From positions 1 through 64,000 of the forward strand of contig NZ_JBBBNV010000010.1 in the NCBI RefSeq assembly GCF_037137075.1: a stretch of 64,000 bases of DNA, in the 5' to 3' direction. The notes under the pieces are model-generated. The model did no database searches. It had not been told where the DNA came from and saw nothing but the letters and a program-made list of their open reading frames with translations. A program made the translations under genes and the position numbers. The number at the start of each line of letters is the position of its first letter. The stretch's first letter is position 1. Below are positions 8,389 through 15,766 of this stretch, piece after piece. The DNA comes from JBBBNV01 sp037137075 (lineage in GTDB: Bacteria; Bacillota; Bacilli; Paenibacillales; NBRC-103111).

Positions 8389-8928
8389 CCCTTGTATCCC
8401 CCTTATTGGCATTTTTTTCTTGTTTTTACGATGCTCATTATAGAGGGTGTGTAGAAGTGCGTCAATGAGACGGGTGTGATTTGGGCGTTGATTGAGAAGC
8501 TTTTACAATCATCTACAAAAATGGAGTATGGGCTTTGGCGGACAAGCTGCATTGCAAAGGGTTATGAATGTAACCCATGACATCAAGTCCAGAGAGGTCC
8601 CTCATGTCACAGCGTATCATGACTCCCTTACCGGAGCTTTGCCCTTGAAGCTGTACTGCGGCAACGAATCTTCTTGCAACATAACACCGAGGCGGATTTC
8701 TATACAAAGAACAATTGGACTGAACAAAGAACCCCGGAATCACCGCAAGGTGGTTGCTGGGGTTCATTTGTACGTTCACACCATTCGACTTTTTTTGTGG
8801 AATAACTCACAAATGTGACAAAATACACAATGCATTTTTTTGTAAAGAACAGTAAAATAGTAAGGGGTTTTGGTAAATAGAAGGAAGTTAACCTGCGAAA
8901 AGCCAAGCTGCAGAAGAGGAATCGGGCG
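8389..8928. other. Intergenic region between lipoprotein gene and paralogue B
   Basis: About 540 bp with no gene I can support. Short frames exist on both strands but lack ribosome-binding sites and look random. A hairpin at 8729-8765 pairs GAACCCC with GGGGTTC and has an inner CACC-GCAA-GGTG stem. It lacks a T-run, so it is a weak terminator or another structured element. The 8780-8900 part is AT-rich and probably carries the promoters for the divergent genes. Confidence 0.4.
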
Positions 8929-9615
8929 ATGACAACGAATGAATTGACAAATCCGTCTGTGTTTAAGCTGGAAAATCAGGAAGTGCTTGTTCTATATCCG
9001 GTGTTTATGCTGAGCGATCTGAAGAGAGACGAGTCGGTCAAGCTGATTCGGCAAATGGTCTCCGATCCGATGGAAATCAGTGAATCTGATAAGCTGGAGC
9101 AGCTGATTTTAACTAAATACCACAAAAAAGCAATAAAGCTGACTTCCATCGTCGGTATTTATACCGATGATCAGCACGATGAAGCGCTGCTCATTGTATA
9201 CCGCCATTTTCAAACCGGCCAGTTTATGAGAAGAACGCTCCGGTTTATTTCTTCCTGTGAAAAAAACAAATTTATCGATCAGGTGTACTCGCACATGGCG
9301 CATGAATTTACGTGTGAACGGGTAAAGAACAGGGTGTGTCCGTCCATTCGCAAGCTGCTGATCATGCTGGTCCAGACGATCGTATTTGGCGGAATTTTGT
9401 CATGGCTTGCTTTTTATATGAATACGATGGAGGATTATTCGGACCGGCTCCCGGAATTGTTCCATGCACTTATCGTCATGATTCAGCTTATCGGCTATAT
9501 CCCGTTTCTTATGTTTACGGGCGGGCTGCTGCTGCTGGTCACAGCGGCTCTGGTGAAGAAGCTGATGAATCCTTCCGAGCGGCTCGTTATTGAAAAAAAG
9601 CAGCTATGGCTTTGA
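8929..9615 (+). CDS. Hypothetical two-TM membrane protein, paralogue B
   Basis: A 228-residue paralogue of the protein at 6310-6999. An N-terminal soluble domain (about 140 residues) includes KLTSIVGIYTDDQHDEALLI, which corresponds to RLSSIAGVYTHPRDDEKLQL in paralogue A. Two hydrophobic segments follow (QTIVFGGILSWLAFYMNT and IGYIPFLMFTGGLLLLVTAA), then a basic tail. ATG at 8929 has AGAGGAA about seven bases upstream. A terminator follows, and then the hscC-type chaperone gene, so the link to the chaperone is positional only. No function is known to me. Confidence 0.75.
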   Translation: MTTNELTNPSVFKLENQEVLVLYPVFMLSDLKRDESVKLIRQMVSDPMEISESDKLEQLILTKYHKKAIKLTSIVGIYTDDQHDEALLIVYRHFQTGQFMRRTLRFISSCEKNKFIDQVYSHMAHEFTCERVKNRVCPSIRKLLIMLVQTIVFGGILSWLAFYMNTMEDYSDRLPELFHALIVMIQLIGYIPFLMFTGGLLLLVTAALVKKLMNPSERLVIEKKQLWL

Positions 9616-9656
9616 GCGCCTCTGTGCTCGGGGGAGCCCCCGAGGTAGTAGACAGG

Positions 9657-9699
9657 AAGCCGGTTTCTGCGTCATGCAGGCACCGGCTTGTTTCATTTC
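9657..9699 (+). terminator. Terminator after paralogue B
   Basis: AAGCCGGT and ACCGGCTT form an 8-bp stem around an inner stem, followed by GTTTCATTTC. A second perfect hairpin, CTCGGGGG-AG-CCCCCGAG, lies just before it at 9627-9644. Confidence 0.65.
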
Positions 9700-9752
9700 A
9701 TGCATCAGTTCTGTATGACCATTGAATACAAAATGAGATGAGGTAAATCATT

Positions 9753-11453
9753 ATGCCAGCGATTGGAATTGATCTTGGAACAACAAACAGCCTGGTTGCC
9801 TACTGGACCGAAGCGGGGCCGGCCATCATTCCGAATGTGCTCGGAGAGCATCTGACGCCTTCCATTGTCAGCGTAGATGATAACGGCGATATTCTGATCG
9901 GTCAAATAGCGAAGGAACGCCTCATCACCCACCCGCAGGTAACCGCTGCCATCTTCAAACGGTATATGGGTACTGAAAAGCTGTTTCATCTGGGCAAGCA
10001 CGCGTTCACGCCAATAGAGCTGTCTTCCTTTGTCATTAAGGCGCTGAAGGCGGATGCGGAGGCGTTCTTGGGGGAGCCGGTCAACGAAGCGGTGATTAGT
10101 GTGCCTGCCTATTTCAATGATGCCCAGCGCAACGCCACCAAGCAAGCGGCCGAGCTCGCCGGGCTGAAGGTAGAACGGCTTATCAGCGAGCCGACAGCGG
10201 CGGCGATAGCGTACGGCCTGCACCAGCAGGAAGCGGAAACCAAATTTCTTGTATTCGATCTGGGCGGCGGCACCTTCGACGTATCGGTGCTGGAAATGTT
10301 CGAAGGCGTAATGGAGGTTAAATCCATTGCCGGAGACAACTTTCTAGGGGGAGAAGACTTTACAGGCCTGCTTGCTTCCTATTTCGCCGAATTGAAGGGA
10401 ATCGATATCCAGTCTCTGGACTACAAGGCGCGTTCTGCCTTGAACAAGCAGGCGGAGCTGTGCAAGCTTGCGCTGGGCCGGGAGCAGGCCGCAGAGATGC
10501 ACCTGCAGCTGGGAGACAACGCGTATAGCCTTCGTCTGGATCGCGCTGATTTCGAGAAGCTGGCGGGCCAACTGCTGGTCCGGCTGCGCCATCCGATTGA
10601 GCGGGCGCTGAAGGATGCCGCGCTTTCCCCGAATGAGCTGGATGCCATTGTGCTTATCGGGGGAGCAACCCGGATGCCTGTCATTAAATCGGTCATCAGC
10701 AAAATGTTCGGGCGGCTGCCGTATTCCCATATTCATCCGGACGAGGCGGTTGCCCTGGGGGCCGCAATTCAGGTAGCGCTCAAAGAACGACACGAAGCGC
10801 TGCAGGAGGTCGTGCTGACCGATGTATGCCCCTATACGCTGGGAACCAATGTGGCGAAGGAAATGGGGGATGGCTCGCATCAATCCGGGTATTTCCTCCC
10901 GATTATTGAACGCAATACGCCGATTCCGGTCAGCCGGGTCGAACGGCTGTACACGATCTATGACAATCAAACGGAGATTTTGCTGAAGGTGTATCAAGGG
11001 GAAAGCCGCCGTGTAGAAAACAATATCAAGCTGGGTGAGCTGCGTATTGCGCTTCCTCCTGCTCCGGCAGGCGATCAGCCCATTGATGTCCGGTATACCT
11101 ATGACATCAACGGGATTTTGGAGGTGGAGGTCGTGACCATTCACACCGGCGCCAAAAACCGTCTGGTCATCGAGAAGAGCCCGGGCACCCTGACCAAGGA
11201 GCAAATTGAAGAGCGGCTTCTGGCGCTGAAGGATTTGAAGATTCATCCCCGGGATCGTACGGAGAACCGGCTGCTGCTGGCCAAGGGAGAACGGCTGTAT
11301 GAAGAAGCGCTTGGGGAGCGGCGTCACGAAATCGCGGAGCTGCTGCAGCGCTTCGAGAGCTTGCTGGCGACGCAGAAGGATAAGGAAATCCGCAAAGCAG
11401 CCGCCGAGCTGAAGCGGGAGCTGGATCATCTGGAGCGGTGGCGCGATTATTAA
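9753..11453 (+). CDS. hscC: HscC-type Hsp70 chaperone
   Basis: A 566-residue Hsp70, shorter than DnaK and of HscC length. The ATPase motifs are intact: GIDLGTTNS at residues 5-13, FDLGGGTFDVSVLE around 169, and VLIGGATRMPVIK around 302. ILIGQIAKERLITHPQ, ELAGLKVERLISEPTAAAIA, VVLTDVCPYTLG and IIERNTPIPVSRVE follow E. coli HscC more closely than DnaK. The C-terminal lid is short. HscC chaperones work with dedicated J-proteins, and a membrane J-domain protein is encoded 77 bp downstream. ATG at 9753 is preceded by GAGATGAGG. Substrates are unknown. It is clearly not the housekeeping dnaK, since grpE and dnaJ are absent. Confidence 0.9.
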   Translation: MPAIGIDLGTTNSLVAYWTEAGPAIIPNVLGEHLTPSIVSVDDNGDILIGQIAKERLITHPQVTAAIFKRYMGTEKLFHLGKHAFTPIELSSFVIKALKADAEAFLGEPVNEAVISVPAYFNDAQRNATKQAAELAGLKVERLISEPTAAAIAYGLHQQEAETKFLVFDLGGGTFDVSVLEMFEGVMEVKSIAGDNFLGGEDFTGLLASYFAELKGIDIQSLDYKARSALNKQAELCKLALGREQAAEMHLQLGDNAYSLRLDRADFEKLAGQLLVRLRHPIERALKDAALSPNELDAIVLIGGATRMPVIKSVISKMFGRLPYSHIHPDEAVALGAAIQVALKERHEALQEVVLTDVCPYTLGTNVAKEMGDGSHQSGYFLPIIERNTPIPVSRVERLYTIYDNQTEILLKVYQGESRRVENNIKLGELRIALPPAPAGDQPIDVRYTYDINGILEVEVVTIHTGAKNRLVIEKSPGTLTKEQIEERLLALKDLKIHPRDRTENRLLLAKGERLYEEALGERRHEIAELLQRFESLLATQKDKEIRKAAAELKRELDHLERWRDY

Positions 11454-11530
11454 AGGGGATCCGGCATGGACGGCGGCGGACGATACAGGCGGTTTTCACC
11501 GGCAGCAGGGGAAAGGCGGCATGAGCAGGT

Positions 11531-13600
11531 ATGACGATGTGGGAAATTCTAGGTATTGACCCTACTGAGGATGTGCGCGAGATTAAAAGGGCTTACGCCA
11601 AAAGGTTGAAGGTGTATCATCCCGAGGATGACCCGGAGGGGTTCCAGCGTCTGCGGGAAGCTTATGACAGGGCCGTCAAGCAGGCCGGGCGCAAGCAGAA
11701 GCAGGAAAGGCTGAACCGGAGCCGGCGGGAGGAGGACGACGGTGTGGAAGCGCTTGTGGAGGAAGCCGGGCAAGCGTATACTTCTCCGCCTATTTATTTG
11801 AACCGGGAGGAGCAGAGCGTTCCGGAAACGGAGCTGAAGCCGCCTCCCCGTATCGTATTTGAGGAACAAAGCATCTACGACGAGAACGAAAACCGGCAGC
11901 AGGCTCCCTACCGCATCTTGTCCAGCCTCCAAGACCAGGAAGGTCCTGAGGAGCAGCTGAATGTGCCGCCTCACATTGAACTGCGGGACAGCTATAACGG
12001 TGGCCGGCGAACCCGCGCGGAGCAGCTTGATGAGTTTATGGAGCGGCTGGAGGCGCTTTATGCCGATTACGATTCCCGCCTGGATTTGGAACAGTGGCGG
12101 GTGCTGCTGGATGCTGAGGTGATGTGGCAGGTTGGCGGCAAGGAGCAGCTGAATGATCGGGTGCTCGACTTCCTGGAGGATCACCATTATTTGCCAAGAA
12201 CGGTATGGAACCTGCTGGAGCAGCAATTTCAATGGCTGGACCAGCTGGAGGAGCTGTCGGAAAGCTGCTCCGCCCAATGGGTTCATTATTTGCAAAACCA
12301 GCTGAATGCGCAATGGGAGCTGCGGTACAGCTTTTTGCAGGCTGCCGGGACGCTGGAATATGATACATTTCTTCATTTCCGGGAGCTGGCCTTCTTTGCA
12401 CTGCTGGACGGGGAAACGGACAGGGCGGGCCAGCTTCTGGACAAAGCCTATGAGCTGTATGCGCAAGATCCGGATCTGCTGCGGCTGCGTGCCGAACGGT
12501 ATGAGCGAACAGGAGAGTATGAACGGGCGCTGGGTGCGGCTGAGGAGCTGATCGGGATCGTGCCCGATGAGCTGGACGGCTACCTGTACCGGTCCAGGCT
12601 TCTGTTTCGGCTTGGCAGGCCGGGTGAGGCGGCGGAGGTGTGCAGGTTCATTCTGGATCGTTTTCCCGCCAGCTTGGACTCGCTGGCCCTGCTGGCCAAA
12701 TGCAGATATGAACAGAGGGAACTGTCCGAAGCCAAGACGCTGTTCAACCAGGTTTTGGAGCAAAATCCGGTTCATATCGAGGCCAGGACGTACCTGGCTC
12801 AAATTAATGCAGATTTGCTTCAGGATTTGAAAGCATCCCGGCGCGGGGCTAATCGGCAGCAGATCGACGAGATCCAAAAGGAAATTATGAGGCCGGGAAA
12901 GCTGCCGATATTTCTTTCTTTCATCTACATCCTCATCCGGCGAACGTGGATTTACGCCCTGTTTCTGATTGTGTGGCAGTTTACGCTGCATGCCCAGTTT
13001 GTCGAGACTACAGGGACAACTCCGTTGAAGTATGCCGTGCAATGGCTGACCGATTCCGGAAATTCGGTGATTATCGAGACCGGAGAGCAGCTGGATGAAG
13101 CGCTGAAGGATGGCGGTATCGTGACAGTGCGTCTGACCGGGGCGAGCTATATGAGCATGCTTCGGATTTATGTAGAGGACGATGCCGGTCACAAGCAGGC
13201 GAAATACGCGTTTCAAAACGAAGTGGCGGACAAGGACATCCGCAAAAGCAGCACAGGGTATACCAGCGTCGGCTATGTGGGGGATCGGGCCCTTGTCGTC
13301 GTGACCGACTATGATCAGGCCATGGAAATTTATAAGAATAAAACGATTGAGCTGAAGACGGCACTGCACCATACAGAAGGCGGGGAAGTGGCGGCTGCCG
13401 TGCACGATTACGCCAAGCGCACCAAAAATGTGGCCTACGCCGATAAATTAACCGCCGATTTTTATGGGGATTCGAATGTAGATTGGCAGGATGAAAAGCA
13501 GAAAATGCTCATCCTGATTTTGTTTGCCATTGTGCTGCCGGTCATATATGCCTTTTTGCTGCGGGAAGTGTGGAGGAGCTTTAAAATCTTGAGATTTTGA
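11531..13600 (+). CDS. Membrane-anchored J-domain/TPR protein, presumed HscC co-chaperone
   Basis: A 689-residue protein. Residues 3-60 form a J-domain (MWEILGIDPTEDVREIKRAY, then YHPEDDPEGFQRLREAYD). The canonical HPD loop reads HPE at residues 30-32, followed by Asp33. A low-complexity acidic linker follows, then helical/TPR repeats at about 285-430 (for example YERTGEYERALGAAEELIGI). Two hydrophobic segments lie near 460-480 (FIYILIRRTWIYALFLIVW) and 655-675 (MLILILFAIVLPVIYAFLL), enclosing a domain probably outside the membrane. It resembles DjlB/DjlC, the membrane J-proteins that partner HscC in E. coli, but is longer. It lies between hscC and a DUF1266 gene, and the next start follows closely. 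Confidence 0.85.
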   Translation: MTMWEILGIDPTEDVREIKRAYAKRLKVYHPEDDPEGFQRLREAYDRAVKQAGRKQKQERLNRSRREEDDGVEALVEEAGQAYTSPPIYLNREEQSVPETELKPPPRIVFEEQSIYDENENRQQAPYRILSSLQDQEGPEEQLNVPPHIELRDSYNGGRRTRAEQLDEFMERLEALYADYDSRLDLEQWRVLLDAEVMWQVGGKEQLNDRVLDFLEDHHYLPRTVWNLLEQQFQWLDQLEELSESCSAQWVHYLQNQLNAQWELRYSFLQAAGTLEYDTFLHFRELAFFALLDGETDRAGQLLDKAYELYAQDPDLLRLRAERYERTGEYERALGAAEELIGIVPDELDGYLYRSRLLFRLGRPGEAAEVCRFILDRFPASLDSLALLAKCRYEQRELSEAKTLFNQVLEQNPVHIEARTYLAQINADLLQDLKASRRGANRQQIDEIQKEIMRPGKLPIFLSFIYILIRRTWIYALFLIVWQFTLHAQFVETTGTTPLKYAVQWLTDSGNSVIIETGEQLDEALKDGGIVTVRLTGASYMSMLRIYVEDDAGHKQAKYAFQNEVADKDIRKSSTGYTSVGYVGDRALVVVTDYDQAMEIYKNKTIELKTALHHTEGGEVAAAVHDYAKRTKNVAYADKLTADFYGDSNVDWQDEKQKMLILILFAIVLPVIYAFLLREVWRSFKILRF

Positions 13601-13620
13601 GACAGGAGGAGCATCGGGGC

Positions 13621-14322
13621 ATGAACGTATCCGCCAAAAAACAGCGCAAAGCCGTCCAGCTGTACCTGCAGGCTGTCTCATCGATATGCATCTCAGGAAC
13701 GATGGCCAGCTATTACACCTGGTATCCTTACGGAAAAGTCCGCGAAGGCTTTTTAGGCAAAGCCATGCTGGCGAGAAAGGTAAAGAAGGAGTGGGGCATC
13801 AGCGATACGCAAACCTTCCTTCATAGGCTCGGCTGGTATTTAAATGAGGGGAACCGGGCGCCATACGATTTGATCGTCCGCAAGCTGGCGCTGATGTCCG
13901 AAACGCAGCGCCAAGCCTATATTGCTGCGCTGCCCGCGGATCAGGAGCAGGCGAACCGGACCCGAATCGCCCATTTTTATTTGCGTAAGCTGCCACCAGG
14001 CGGCATTGCGGCGCTGGACTATGCCTGGTACATTCATATGTGCCGGGTGGGCAGCGTACTGGGCTATTTGAATGAGGCGGAAGCCCGCAAACGGATGCTG
14101 AAGGCTGCCCGGCTGCTGCAGCAAGCGTATGGCAGCTGGAACGAATATCTCGGCGCCTGCGTCGCGGGACATCATTTTACCCTGGCGAATATGTCGCTTG
14201 ATATGACGCGGACCTATTTTATGTACATCAGCCTCAGATTTGCCGGTCCGAACAGTCCTTTTCGCCAAGTCGACTGGAATGTGGATTTACAGGGAGCTTA
14301 TCCCATTGACATCATTTCGTGA
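13621..14322 (+). CDS. DUF1266 family protein
   Basis: A 233-residue soluble protein. The segment KKEWGISDTQTFLHRLGWYLNEGNR matches the DUF1266 signature (WGI.....l...l.WL...GHR). Later DYAWYIHMCRVGSVLGYLNEAEARKRM and SWNEYLGACVAGHHF agree with the family's conserved W, R and G positions. In E. coli the DUF1266 proteins YbeR and YbeU are encoded in the same cluster as HscC and its J-proteins, so the context strongly supports the call. Biochemical function is unknown. I chose ATG 13621 because AGGAGG lies ten bases upstream; an upstream in-frame TTG at 13597 has no such site. The stop codon overlaps a Fur-box-like sequence that belongs to the next gene. Confidence 0.8.
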   Translation: MNVSAKKQRKAVQLYLQAVSSICISGTMASYYTWYPYGKVREGFLGKAMLARKVKKEWGISDTQTFLHRLGWYLNEGNRAPYDLIVRKLALMSETQRQAYIAALPADQEQANRTRIAHFYLRKLPPGGIAALDYAWYIHMCRVGSVLGYLNEAEARKRMLKAARLLQQAYGSWNEYLGACVAGHHFTLANMSLDMTRTYFMYISLRFAGPNSPFRQVDWNVDLQGAYPIDIIS

Positions 14323-14339
14323 TAATGATAATCTTTTTC
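14306..14339 (+). promoter_or_regulatory. Promoter with overlapping Fur box for the LysR gene
   Basis: TTGACA (14306-14311) and GATAAT (14327-14332) are 15 bp apart. A Fur-box-like 19-mer, GATAATGATAATCTTTTTC (14321-14339), overlaps the -10 element. By eye it matches the classical consensus GATAATGATAATCATTATC at 17 of 19 positions. Iron-bound Fur would block this promoter. Confidence 0.7.
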
Positions 14340-14372
14340 AGTAAATAACGTGTATTGCCGGGGTGCAAGGCC

Positions 14373-15269
14373 TTGAAAACACTGGAGAAAATCGAAACGT
14401 TCCTTGTTCTTGCCGAATGCAGCTCCTTTATGGAGACGGCCAAACGCTTGTACTGCTCACAGCCGACGATTACGAATCATATTCATCAGCTGGAGGACCA
14501 ATTTAAGACGAAGCTGTTTCACCGGTCGGGGAAAACCGTGCAGCTGACGAAGCAGGGCGAGATTTTCCTTGGTTATGCCAAGCAAATCACGAATCTGGTC
14601 GAAGAAGCGTCCATCAAAATGAAGGCTGCGGACCGGCAGGACGTACTGGCGCTGTATGTCAGCAACTATATTGCGGGATATTTCTTTTCCGATATCTTGG
14701 AGAATTTCCAGCATGAAATTCCGAAGCAGCACATGGAAATTCATACGTTTTGCTATGAGGATTTAAAGCGATCTTTGCAGGAGGGGCGGACCAATATTGC
14801 TTTAATGCCCTTTTATCCGGAGGATGACTACATCCAGACTCATTTTGACCAGGCAGTCTTGTTTGAGGATCATTTTCCGTTTGTTGTTCCTGCCGACCAC
14901 CCGCTGGCCGGACGCAAGGCGATCTACTGCCGGGATTTGAACAATGAGACGATACTTCTGCCAAGAAGCAGCTATTTGCAGCAGTATATCGTCCACGAGC
15001 TGCAGCGCCACCGGATCAGGGTCCGTTTCTTGCAGATGAGCAACTTCGAAATGATGAAGCAGGCGGTCAAATCCCATTTGGGCCTTGCTTTTTTGCCTGA
15101 GCAGGCGGCAGCCGGCGATGTGGAGAAGGGGGAGCTGGCGGTCCGGACCGTCTCGGGTGTGAGCATCCGGCGGCAAAACGGCTTTGTCATTCGCAAAAAT
15201 ACGAAGCTTCAATCCGCGGAGCAGACGTTTTGCAGGGTCGTGGAGCAGTATTTTGCTTCCAAATCATAG
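14373..15269 (+). CDS. LysR-family transcriptional regulator
   Basis: A 298-residue LysR regulator. The N-terminal winged HTH reads TFLVLAECSSFMETAKRLYC followed by SQPTITNHIHQLEDQF and LFHRSGKTVQLTKQGEIFL. A periplasmic-binding-like effector domain covers residues about 90-295 (FPFVVPADHPLAGRKAIYC is typical). The start is TTG at 14373 with GGGGTG seven bases before; an upstream TTG at 14355 is less likely. A Fur-box-like site covers its promoter, and a second one lies before the ABC-transporter operon 500 bp downstream, so it is likely the local activator of that operon. The effector is unknown. The stop codon lies inside a 23-bp tandem duplication. Confidence 0.9.
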   Translation: MKTLEKIETFLVLAECSSFMETAKRLYCSQPTITNHIHQLEDQFKTKLFHRSGKTVQLTKQGEIFLGYAKQITNLVEEASIKMKAADRQDVLALYVSNYIAGYFFSDILENFQHEIPKQHMEIHTFCYEDLKRSLQEGRTNIALMPFYPEDDYIQTHFDQAVLFEDHFPFVVPADHPLAGRKAIYCRDLNNETILLPRSSYLQQYIVHELQRHRIRVRFLQMSNFEMMKQAVKSHLGLAFLPEQAAAGDVEKGELAVRTVSGVSIRRQNGFVIRKNTKLQSAEQTFCRVVEQYFASKS

Positions 15270-15296
15270 AAGTTTTTGCTTCCAAATCATAGAAGT
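15251..15296 (+). repeat. Perfect 23-bp tandem duplication across the LysR stop codon
   Basis: Bases 15251-15273 and 15274-15296 are identical. The first copy contains the last codons and TAG of the LysR gene; the second lies outside the gene. It looks like a recent replication-slippage event. Confidence 0.9.
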
Positions 15297-15301
15297 AACC
15301 G

Positions 15302-15329
15302 GACATTCCCGGCGGGGGATGTCTTTTTT
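15302..15329 (+). terminator. Rho-independent terminator of the LysR gene
   Basis: GACATTCCC and GGGGATGTC form a stem with a short GC-rich loop, followed by six T. Confidence 0.85.
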
Positions 15330-15676
15330 GATGAATAAATAATCGCTGTCCTTCGGGCGGTATTCGGTTTGTTCAGCCTGCAGGCACACCTCGCGCAGCT
15401 CCCGGCGCGAGGTGCTTTACTGCACGACGGCGGTCGGTCGAACCACGAGCCTGAGCCCGGTTCTATCGAAGAAAGATGGCGGGATGATAGGTACGGCCGG
15501 GAAATGCTGCGGGAGAGGAGGGAGGAAGGGAGGGAAGGGTGAGGGAGCGGCCTTTTCGAAGTCCGGCGCGTGCTGGGCAGGCTGTATCAGTTTTTTTAAT
15601 GGATGGATTTAAAAATTTAATAAGAGCGATTTCCAGGCAAAGGACCAACGAAAATTCAAAATTGCGGCTCTATAGT
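15330..15676. other. Intergenic region with hairpin and G-tract cluster
   Basis: No gene is supported here. A perfect 10-bp hairpin CACCTCGCGC/GCGCGAGGTG spans 15387-15414. A run of six GGG tracts separated by 1-6 bases (15511-15545, plus strand) fits a G-quadruplex motif. A small open frame in the area has no ribosome-binding site and odd composition, so I do not call it. Confidence 0.5.
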
Positions 15677-15709
15677 GAGATTGATTTTCATTATCGTCTA
15701 TTTTAAGAT
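15677..15709 (+). promoter_or_regulatory. Promoter with Fur box for the ABC transporter/FtsEX-like operon
   Basis: GAGATTGATTTTCATTATC (15677-15695) matches the classical Fur box at about 15 of 19 positions. TTGATT (15681-15686) and TAAGAT (15704-15709) are 17 bp apart, so the Fur site would cover the -35 element. The first gene starts at 15767. Confidence 0.6.
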
Positions 15710-15766
15710 ATGGAATGTCGAATCATCAATAAGCAGGCAGTACCATTCATGGGAGGGTTTAAGACA

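Noticed and set aside
11549..13405. Long open frame (618 codons) on the minus strand
   Set aside because: It lies opposite the J-domain/TPR gene, which has clear domains, a good ribosome-binding site and operon context. The minus translation is low-complexity Leu/Gln/Pro-rich, typical of an antisense shadow.
15412..15612. 66-codon Gly/Lys/Cys-rich frame
   Set aside because: It spans the G-tract cluster, has no ribosome-binding site, and its composition simply reflects the purine run.
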